Shown: positions 1 through 6,252 of the stretch, one piece after another | Layout of the letters: each line of letters begins with the position of its first letter | Numbering within the stretch: the first letter of the stretch is position 1 | NCBI GenBank assembly: GCA_009774235.1 | Contig: VSNJ01000166.1 | Coordinates: 1-8,497 of the forward strand | DNA from: Lachnospiraceae bacterium | Lineage (GTDB): Bacteria > Bacillota > Clostridia > Lachnospirales > Lachnospiraceae | DNA length: 8,497 nucleotides | Direction of reading: 5' to 3' | Made by a program: the position numbers and the translations under genes | Notes under the pieces: generated by a model | Database searches by the model: none | The model's input: only the letters and a program-made list of their open reading frames with translations | Told to the model about the DNA's origin: nothing

Positions 1-108
1 CTTCCCATATCCATGCCTGTATCTTCTGGCATACTTCTTCCCATATCCATGCCTGTATCTTCTGGCATATTTTCTTCCATATCCATTCCTGTGTCCTCAT
101 CCTGTCCG
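1..108. repeat. 36-bp in-frame tandem repeat
   Basis: Units at 1-36 and 37-72 differ at a single base (position 34 versus 70). A third unit at 73-108 matches only over about its first 24 bases and is diverged. The period is 36 bp, so each unit encodes 12 residues (core PEDTGMDM) on the minus strand. The array continues beyond the left edge. The near-identity of the outer copies suggests recent expansion by slippage or unequal recombination. Confidence 0.9.
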
Positions 109-344
109 CCAGCACGTGGCATAACTGCCATCCCGCCGCAAACCATCCCTTGACAGCCATTCCCCTGCCCTTGTCTTTTAACAGGTACACATATTGTATC
201 ACCTATTTTAAGATTATAGACATCAATATATGGATTGGCGCGTAATAATATAGCAAGAGGCACTTTATACTGCCTGCTTAAACTGTAAAGGGTTTCCCCC
301 TGCTTTATCGCATGTGTAACACCATCACAATACTCATAATTCAT
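1..344 (-). CDS. LysM-domain protein with acidic Met-rich repeats (3' end outside window)
   Basis: The reading frame starts at the ATG at 344-342 and stays open to the window edge, giving 114 residues of an incomplete protein. A GAGG ribosome binding site (351-356 region, reverse strand) sits about 7 nt upstream, and an in-frame TGA at 356-354 rules out a longer start. Residues about 9-56 form one LysM domain (HAIKQGETLYSLSRQY, then a LLRANPYI segment and IGDTICVPV), the fold that binds N-acetylglucosamine polymers such as peptidoglycan. A short Cys/Gly linker (residues 57-80) follows, then 12-residue repeats built on MPEDTGMDMG. There is no signal peptide or membrane segment. A cytoplasmic or spore-coat role of the SafA type is therefore possible, but that is inference. 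The domain call is firm; the function is not. The gene is divergent from the operon at 855. Confidence 0.85.
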   Translation of the reverse strand, partial: MNYEYCDGVTHAIKQGETLYSLSRQYKVPLAILLRANPYIDVYNLKIGDTICVPVKRQGQGNGCQGMVCGGMAVMPRAGGQDEDTGMDMEENMPEDTGMDMGRSMPEDTGMDMG

Positions 345-408
345 AATTTTACCTCATTTCATTATATATAGTATAAATAACAGGAAAAACCAAAGCGCAT
401 TTACTAAA

Positions 409-437
409 AGTATCCCTGCAAATAGTGCTTTTTACAA
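409..437 (-). promoter_or_regulatory. possible promoter of the LysM gene
   Basis: Read on the minus strand, TTGTAA (437-432) is followed after 17 bp by GATACT (414-409). Each hexamer matches the sigma-A consensus at 4 of 6 positions. Transcription would start near 402, leaving a leader of about 58 nt. In this AT-rich DNA such matches arise by chance, so the call is weak. Confidence 0.3.
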
Positions 438-577
438 TATATTCAAATAAGACAAAATAGTGCATTTACATATTTTATGTTTTGTATATATGGATATGTA
501 TGGTTTCCTTGTTATGCCATCCATTTTCCACCCGTGGGTATGCTCCCGCTGCGTATCCCATCCAAGCGGAATGCGGC

Positions 578-602
578 AAAGCCATGTTGCAAACATGGCT
601 TT
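578..602. repeat. orphan perfect palindrome (11-bp stem, 3-nt loop)
   Basis: AAAGCCATGTT and AACATGGCTTT flank the loop GCA, forming a strong hairpin on either strand. It does not follow the 3' end of either neighbouring gene. The plus-strand sequence after it is not a clean T tract, so an intrinsic terminator is not the obvious reading. It lies at one end of a GC-richer patch (about 520-605) in otherwise AT-rich spacer, which would fit a REP-like or small mobile palindrome. A terminator for an unseen small transcript is the alternative. Confidence 0.6.
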
Positions 603-725
603 CTGTTGGTAAAATTTTGGAATTGCCAGAGCCACATAACTTGTAAAATATTTAATTTTAAAACGCCTATAAGCCAGTAATTTATTGGAATATGTCTAAC
701 TATAACTATTCTCACTTTCTTCCAC

Positions 726-754
726 TTGCATTAAATAAAACTTTGTCATATAAT
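726..754 (+). promoter_or_regulatory. sigma-A-type promoter of the activase operon
   Basis: TTGCAT (726-731) is followed after exactly 17 bp by a perfect TATAAT (749-754). Transcription would start near 761, giving a leader of about 94 nt that contains the hairpin at 791-838. It is the best promoter match upstream of the gene at 855 and is in the right orientation. Confidence 0.65.
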
Positions 755-790
755 AGGGCAATATGGTGGTTTATGACTAAAAAGTATATA

Positions 791-838
791 AAAGCGTGTG
801 TGGAGATAGTTTTTTGCAGGTATTTCCAGACACGCTTT
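791..838 (+). promoter_or_regulatory. leader hairpin upstream of the activase gene
   Basis: The left arm (791-804) pairs with the right arm (825-838) over 14 positions, 13 of them Watson-Crick with a single G-G mismatch (positions 800 and 829), around a 20-nt loop. AAAGCGTGT pairs with ACACGCTTT. The right arm ends 5 nt before the AGAGG ribosome binding site (844-848). No T tract follows, so it is not a terminator in the plus direction. A role in mRNA stability or in translational control by a bound protein or RNA is inference. Confidence 0.55.
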
Positions 839-854
839 AAGAAAGAGGTATAAA

Positions 855-3800
855 ATGAAACTAGATTATAACACTCTTGGAATCGACATTGGTTCTACTA
901 CTGTAAAAATCGCTATTTTAGATAAAAACTGCAATATTTTATTTTCTGATTACCAGAGACACTTTGCCAATATACAGGAAACATTGGCAGCAGTTATACA
1001 AAAAGCCTTTGACAGCCTTGGAGATATACAGTTATCCCCAGTAATCACAGGCTCAGGAGGCCTTACCCTGTCAAAACACCTCAATATACCATTTGTACAG
1101 GAGGTAGTAGCTGTTGCTACTTCATTAAAAGACTATGCACCACAAACTGATGTTGCAATAGAACTAGGAGGCGAAGATGCCAAAATTATATACTTTACTG
1201 GAGGAATTGACCAGAGAATGAATGGCATCTGTGCTGGTGGCACAGGCTCATTTATTGACCAGATGGCAACCCTTTTAAAGACTGATGCCTGTGGATTAAA
1301 TGAATATGCTAAAAATTATGAGGCCCTATATCCAATTGCTGCACGTTGTGGTGTTTTTGCTAAATCCGATATACAGCCTCTTATTAATGAAGGTGCTACA
1401 AAAGAAGACCTTTCAGCATCTATATTCCAGGCAGTTGTAAACCAGACAATAAGCGGTCTTGCATGTGGCAAGCCTATACGTGGAAACGTTGCATTCCTTG
1501 GTGGTCCGCTTCACTTCCTTACTGAACTTAAGCAGGCATTTATACGCACCCTTAAACTTGAAGACAACCAGGTTATTGCACCTGGACATTCACACCTTTT
1601 CGCCGCAATAGGTGCTGCAATGAATGCAGACAAAGAAATACAGACCTCTCTTAAAAAACTTTGTGAAGACCTTTCAAATAAAATTAAACTTGAATTTGAA
1701 GTGACAAGGCTTGAACCACTTTTTCATAATAAAGAAGAATACGATGAATTTATTAAAAAACATTCAGAAAAAAATGTAAAGAAAAAGGATTTTAAAGACT
1801 GCCACGGGAAACTTTTCCTCGGAATTGATGCAGGCTCCACTACCACCAAAGTTGCTGTTATTGATGAAGATGGCACTCTTCTTTATTCATTCTATAACAG
1901 CAATAACGGAAGCCCGCTTAAAACTACACTTAAAGCTATTAAAGAAATCTACTCACTTATACCGCCAGGTGCGGAAATTGTACGTTCCTGTTCTACTGGT
2001 TATGGTGAAGCACTTCTTAAATCAGCACTTCTGCTTGATGAAGGTGAAGTTGAAACTGTTGCACACTATACGGCAGCAGCATTCTTTGAACCTGGAGTAG
2101 ACTGTATTCTGGACATCGGCGGACAAGACATGAAGTGTATTAAAATAAAAAACAATTCTGTAGATAAAGTACAGCTTAATGAAGCATGTTCCTCTGGCTG
2201 TGGTTCATTTATAGAAACATTTGCTAAATCACTTAATTATGATATTAATGAATTTGCAGAAATTGCACTTTTTGCAGAAAATCCTATTGACCTTGGCTCA
2301 AGATGTACTGTTTTTATGAACTCTAAAGTAAAACAGGCACAGAAAGAAGGGGCAAGTGTAGCAGATATATCTGCTGGGCTGGCATACTCTGTAATAAAAA
2401 ATGCTTTATTAAAAGTAATAAAGCTTACAGACCCAAGAGATTTAGGCAAAAAAATTGTTGTACAGGGTGGTACTTTTTATAATGATGCTGTCCTTAGAAG
2501 CTTTGAACGCATATCAGGCTGTGAGGCTGTACGTCCTGATATAGCAGGCATAATGGGTGCATTTGGTGCAGCACTTATTGCCCGTGAACGTTATACAGGA
2601 CAGAAAAGTACAATGCTTTCTATAAAACAGATAAATGAACTTAAATTTGAAACAAGCATGTCCAGGTGCAAAGGCTGTACAAACCACTGTCTTCTTACAA
2701 TAAACAGGTTTACTGGCGGCAGGCAGTTTATATCTGGAAACCGGTGTGAAAGGGGGCTTGGAAAGGAAAAGAAAAATGAAGATATTCCAAACCTCTATGA
2801 ATATAAATTAAAAAGAATATTTAACCATTATAAAAATATTGAACCATTTAATGTACGTGGCACTGTTGGTCTGCCACGTGTACTGAATATGTATGAAAAT
2901 TACCCGTTCTGGTTTACATTTTTCTCAGACCTTGGGTACAGGGTAGTGCTTTCACCTGAATCAAGCAGGAAAATATATGAACTTGGAATTGAATCGATAC
3001 CAAGCGAATCTGAATGTTACCCTGCAAAACTTGCACATGGGCATGTATCATGGCTTTTAAAACAAGGCATAAAATACATATTCTATCCATGTGTGCCTTA
3101 TGAACGCTATGAAACTGCTGAAGCAAGAAATAATTATAACTGCCCTATTGTAACATCATATGGTGAAAATATAAAAAATAATATTGATGGACTTAAAGAC
3201 CCAGATATTATTTACCAGAACCCGTTTATATCTTTTGAAAATAAAAAAATCCTTGAAAAACGTTTGTGTGAATTTTTTACAAAAGAAAACGATATTCCAT
3301 ATTATGAAGTAAGAGAAGCATGTGATGCTGCATGGAGAGAACTCCAGGCTGTACGTGAAGATATAACCAACAAAGGAATAGAAACACTGCAATACATGAA
3401 AAAACATAACTGTCATGGAATAGTCCTTGCAGGCCGTCCTTACCATGCAGACCCTGAAATTAACCATGGTATACCAGAACTTATAACATCATATGGTGTA
3501 GCTGTACTTACAGAAGACAGCATATCAGAACTTGGCACTGTTGACAGGCCAACTATTGTAATGGACCAGTGGATGTACCACTCACGCCTTTACAGGGCAG
3601 CAGCATTTACTGCAAAACGCAAAGACCTGGATTTAATACAGCTTAACTCCTTTGGATGCGGCCTCGATGCTGTTACAACAGACCAGGTAAGTGATATACT
3701 TGCCAAACAAAATAAAATCTATACAGTATTAAAAATAGATGAAGTAAACAACCTTGGTGCAGCACGCATACGTATACGTTCACTGCTTGCTGCCATAGAA

Positions 3801-5072
3801 GACAGAAAACGTAAAAATATTGAACCTGTAACAAAAGATACCGCACACCACAGAGTAGTATTTACAGAAAAAATGCGCTATGATTACACTATACTTACAC
3901 CACAGATGTCACCAATCCATTTTGATATACTTGGTCCAGCACTTGCATCATGTGGTTATAATATTGAAGTCCTTCCATCAGACAGCTCATGTGTTGATTA
4001 TGGCCTTAAATATGTAAATAATGACGCATGTTACCCTTCATTAATTGTAGTTGGCCAGTTTATGCAGGCACTTCTCTCTGGCAGATATGACTTAAATAAA
4101 GTTGCACTTATTATTACACAGACTGGGGGAGGATGCCGTGCTTCCAACTATATAGGTTTTATAAGACGTGCACTTGAAAATGCAGGCATGGGGCAGGTTC
4201 CTGTAATTTCAATGAGTGCAGGCATTGAGAAAAACCCAGGGCTTGATATAAACCTAAAGATGGCACACCGGGCACTCCAGGCACTTATATATGGTGATGT
4301 ATTTATGCGTGTATTATACAGGACCCGCCCATATGAAAAGATAAAAGGTTCTGCTAATGCCTTGCATGAAAAATGGCGTGAAATTGCTATAAAGCAGGTA
4401 TCCAAAGGAAATAAAAAAGAATTTAACAATAATATCAGCCAGATTATTAAAGAGTTTGATGAACTAGAACTACTTGATATTAAGAAACCACGTGTTGGCA
4501 TTGTCGGGGAAATACTTGTTAAATTCCTTCCACTTGCCAATAACCACCTGGTAGACCTGCTTGAAGAAGAAGGTGCCGAGGCAGTATGCCCTGACCTTAT
4601 TGACTTCTTTATGTACAGCCTTTATAATGCAAACTTTAAAGCAGAATACCTTGGCAAAAAGAAAACAAGTGCAATGTTAAACAATATGATTATAAAATAC
4701 ATTGAAAATTACCGCAAAACAGCAAGTGAAGCATTTAAGGCAAGCCGCCGTTTTGAGCCGCCAGTACATGTTGCAAAGCTTGCAGAATATGCAAGCCCTG
4801 TTGTTTCATGTGGAAACCAGACAGGTGAAGGCTGGTTCCTCACTGCTGAAATGATTGAGCTTATAAACTCTGGTGTACCAAACATTGTATGTGCACAGCC
4901 ATTTGGCTGCCTTCCAAACCATGTTGTAGGTAAAGGCGTAATAAAGGAACTGCGTAACCAGTTCCCAGATTCCAATATTGTTGCTGTAGACTATGACCCA
5001 GGTGCAACAGAAGTCAACCAGCTTAACCGTATTAAGCTTATGCTTTCTACTGCTGTTAAAAATTTAGATTGA
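855..5072 (+). CDS. fused 2-hydroxyacyl-CoA dehydratase activase (two BadF/BcrA ATPase modules, DUF2229, HgdB/D-like)
   Basis: The 1405-residue protein belongs to the archerase-like family. Homologues such as HgdC use ATP to push an electron from a [4Fe-4S] cluster into a dehydratase or reductase partner. ATPase module 1 spans about 8-258: GIDIGSTTVK, ELGGEDAK, and cluster-type cysteines C126 (GICAGGTGSF) and C165 (ARCGVFAKS). Module 2 spans about 320-577: GIDAGSTTTK, DIGGQDMK, C445 (EACSSGCGSF) and C484 (SRCTVFMNS). The two cysteines lie 39 residues apart in both modules, as I recall for HgdC. A Cys motif (C605, C608, C612, C631) opens the DUF2229/COG3580 module (about 600-985). The C-terminal part (about 1000-1395) resembles the dehydratase D component (COG3581), with conserved-looking C1046, C1059, C1094 and the QPFGCLPNHVVGKG segment. 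There is no signal peptide, so it is cytosolic. AGAGG lies 6 nt before the ATG. Substrate unknown. Confidence 0.93.
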   Translation: MKLDYNTLGIDIGSTTVKIAILDKNCNILFSDYQRHFANIQETLAAVIQKAFDSLGDIQLSPVITGSGGLTLSKHLNIPFVQEVVAVATSLKDYAPQTDVAIELGGEDAKIIYFTGGIDQRMNGICAGGTGSFIDQMATLLKTDACGLNEYAKNYEALYPIAARCGVFAKSDIQPLINEGATKEDLSASIFQAVVNQTISGLACGKPIRGNVAFLGGPLHFLTELKQAFIRTLKLEDNQVIAPGHSHLFAAIGAAMNADKEIQTSLKKLCEDLSNKIKLEFEVTRLEPLFHNKEEYDEFIKKHSEKNVKKKDFKDCHGKLFLGIDAGSTTTKVAVIDEDGTLLYSFYNSNNGSPLKTTLKAIKEIYSLIPPGAEIVRSCSTGYGEALLKSALLLDEGEVETVAHYTAAAFFEPGVDCILDIGGQDMKCIKIKNNSVDKVQLNEACSSGCGSFIETFAKSLNYDINEFAEIALFAENPIDLGSRCTVFMNSKVKQAQKEGASVADISAGLAYSVIKNALLKVIKLTDPRDLGKKIVVQGGTFYNDAVLRSFERISGCEAVRPDIAGIMGAFGAALIARERYTGQKSTMLSIKQINELKFETSMSRCKGCTNHCLLTINRFTGGRQFISGNRCERGLGKEKKNEDIPNLYEYKLKRIFNHYKNIEPFNVRGTVGLPRVLNMYENYPFWFTFFSDLGYRVVLSPESSRKIYELGIESIPSESECYPAKLAHGHVSWLLKQGIKYIFYPCVPYERYETAEARNNYNCPIVTSYGENIKNNIDGLKDPDIIYQNPFISFENKKILEKRLCEFFTKENDIPYYEVREACDAAWRELQAVREDITNKGIETLQYMKKHNCHGIVLAGRPYHADPEINHGIPELITSYGVAVLTEDSISELGTVDRPTIVMDQWMYHSRLYRAAAFTAKRKDLDLIQLNSFGCGLDAVTTDQVSDILAKQNKIYTVLKIDEVNNLGAARIRIRSLLAAIEDRKRKNIEPVTKDTAHHRVVFTEKMRYDYTILTPQMSPIHFDILGPALASCGYNIEVLPSDSSCVDYGLKYVNNDACYPSLIVVGQFMQALLSGRYDLNKVALIITQTGGGCRASNYIGFIRRALENAGMGQVPVISMSAGIEKNPGLDINLKMAHRALQALIYGDVFMRVLYRTRPYEKIKGSANALHEKWREIAIKQVSKGNKKEFNNNISQIIKEFDELELLDIKKPRVGIVGEILVKFLPLANNHLVDLLEEEGAEAVCPDLIDFFMYSLYNANFKAEYLGKKKTSAMLNNMIIKYIENYRKTASEAFKASRRFEPPVHVAKLAEYASPVVSCGNQTGEGWFLTAEMIELINSGVPNIVCAQPFGCLPNHVVGKGVIKELRNQFPDSNIVAVDYDPGATEVNQLNRIKLMLSTAVKNLD

Positions 5073-5091
5073 AAGGCATAGACAGTAAAAT

Positions 5092-6252
5092 ATGAAGGTT
5101 TTAGTATACAGATGGGATATTTTTCCTTACGATGATATAATAAATGAATTAAAGGAGCAGGGACATATTGTTGATGTCCTTGCTTTTCCTGTTAAAAGCC
5201 ATATTAAAGATGAGGCTTTTGAAGAAAAATTAGCAGGATACTTAGAACATGGCGGATATAATGCTGTCTTTTCCATAAATTATTATACTACTATTTCTAA
5301 TGTATGCCATAAATATAAAATAAAATATATTTCATGGACATGCGATGCACCACTTGTAAGCATGCGCAGCCAGTCCATACATAACCCAGAAAATATAATA
5401 TATGTCTTTGACAAAAAAGAATATAAATATTTCACCAGCAATGGAACAGATACAGTAAGATACCTACCACTTGCTGGTGCACCAGGACGTATAAGCCGCC
5501 TGCTTGCTACAAATGGTATGTACATAGGAGAAAAGAAATATTCTTATGATATTTCTTTTGTTGGAAATTTATATGACAAAAACCGTTATGATGAAATGGC
5601 AAGTGCACTTCCTCCATATCTGTGTGGCTATATGGATGCTGCAATCGAAGCCCAGTTAAATGTATCAGGAGGCAATATACTTAATATAATGCTTACTGAT
5701 GATATAATGGACAGAGCCAGCCAGTATATTAATTTAAAACAGGAAGAAGGTTCAGAAGCAGATATTAAACTGCATTTTGCCACAAGTGTACTGTCATATA
5801 AAGCAGCTGCACTTATGCGCAAACAGGCTATAAACTCACTGGCCTGTATTGCAGATATGCATATTTTTACCACAAGTGATACATCAGGTTTATACAAAAC
5901 TACTGTACATCCGCCTGTAAGATACCTTGATGAAATGCCATTAGTATTTGCTTCTTCCAAAATAAACATTAATATAACAATACCTAATATTGAAGATGGT
6001 ATCCCGCTGCGTGTATTTGATATACTGTCTGCTGGTGGTTTTCTTATGACAGATTACCGTCCAGGAATTGAAGAGCTTTTTGAAATTAATAAAGACCTTG
6101 TTGTTTATGATGGTGTAGAAGACCTGGTTTATAAAGCAGAATACTACCTGGCCCATAATGAAGAAAGGGAGCTTACCGCTGCCAATGGCTTTAATAAGCT
6201 CCAGAAATTACACACTTATAAACACCGTGTTAAAACTATGTTTAGTCTTTAA
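5092..6252 (+). CDS. CgeB-like glycosyltransferase with DUF3880 N-terminus
   Basis: The 386-residue soluble protein has a GT-B-like layout. Residues 1 to about 200 resemble DUF3880 (MKVLVYRWDIFPYDDI start, SWTCDAPL near 81-88, YDISFVGNLYDKNRY near 152-166). Residues about 280-386 match the CgeB/Glyco_trans_1_2 C-terminal domain (FASSKININITIP, EDGIPLRVFDILSAGGF, RPGIEELF, HTYKHRV near the end). Family members transfer sugars to surface or spore components; donor and acceptor cannot be read here. The gene starts 19 bp after the activase stop on the same strand, so co-transcription is likely. The only purine-rich upstream motif, AAAGG (5072-5076), is 15 nt from the ATG, too far for a normal ribosome binding site, so translation may depend on coupling. 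The ATG is kept because MKVLVYRWD is a natural N-terminus and no nearer alternative exists. Its 3' end overlaps the convergent protease gene by 11 bp. Confidence 0.85.
   Translation: MKVLVYRWDIFPYDDIINELKEQGHIVDVLAFPVKSHIKDEAFEEKLAGYLEHGGYNAVFSINYYTTISNVCHKYKIKYISWTCDAPLVSMRSQSIHNPENIIYVFDKKEYKYFTSNGTDTVRYLPLAGAPGRISRLLATNGMYIGEKKYSYDISFVGNLYDKNRYDEMASALPPYLCGYMDAAIEAQLNVSGGNILNIMLTDDIMDRASQYINLKQEEGSEADIKLHFATSVLSYKAAALMRKQAINSLACIADMHIFTTSDTSGLYKTTVHPPVRYLDEMPLVFASSKININITIPNIEDGIPLRVFDILSAGGFLMTDYRPGIEELFEINKDLVVYDGVEDLVYKAEYYLAHNEERELTAANGFNKLQKLHTYKHRVKTMFSL

Larger units (their letters stand above)
345..854. other. divergent intergenic region
   Basis: About 510 bp separate the divergent LysM and activase genes. 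The region holds a weak minus-strand promoter (409-437), an imperfect direct repeat AAATAGTGC (420-428 and 455-463), a GC-richer patch from about 520 to 605 ending in an 11-bp perfect palindrome, a good plus-strand promoter (726-754) and a leader hairpin (791-838). Short open frames of up to 67 codons occur on both strands over 432-715. They overlap one another, I see no convincing ribosome binding site for them, and I do not call them genes. Confidence 0.7.

Noticed and set aside
1..108. CRISPR-like direct repeats
   Set aside because: The units are contiguous with no spacers, have a 36-bp period in frame with the LysM coding sequence, and encode a 12-residue protein repeat.
432..715. Three overlapping 67-codon open frames on both strands
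   Set aside because: They overlap one another, I see no convincing ribosome binding site, and they span the palindrome; more likely chance frames in a GC-richer intergenic patch.
3156..3467. 103-codon minus-strand frame inside the activase gene
   Set aside because: Shadow of the real reading frame, with no ribosome binding site or recognisable domain.
4148..4540. 130-codon minus-strand frame inside the activase gene
   Set aside because: It is antisense to a well-conserved coding region, and its Ser-rich composition reflects the complementary codons of the real gene.
5628..5969. 113-codon minus-strand frame inside the glycosyltransferase gene
   Set aside because: Antisense shadow of the DUF3880/CgeB coding sequence.
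6216..6236. AACACCGTGTT near the end of the glycosyltransferase gene as a terminator for the protease gene
   Set aside because: Only four base pairs can form around a three-base loop, and there is no T tract on the minus strand.
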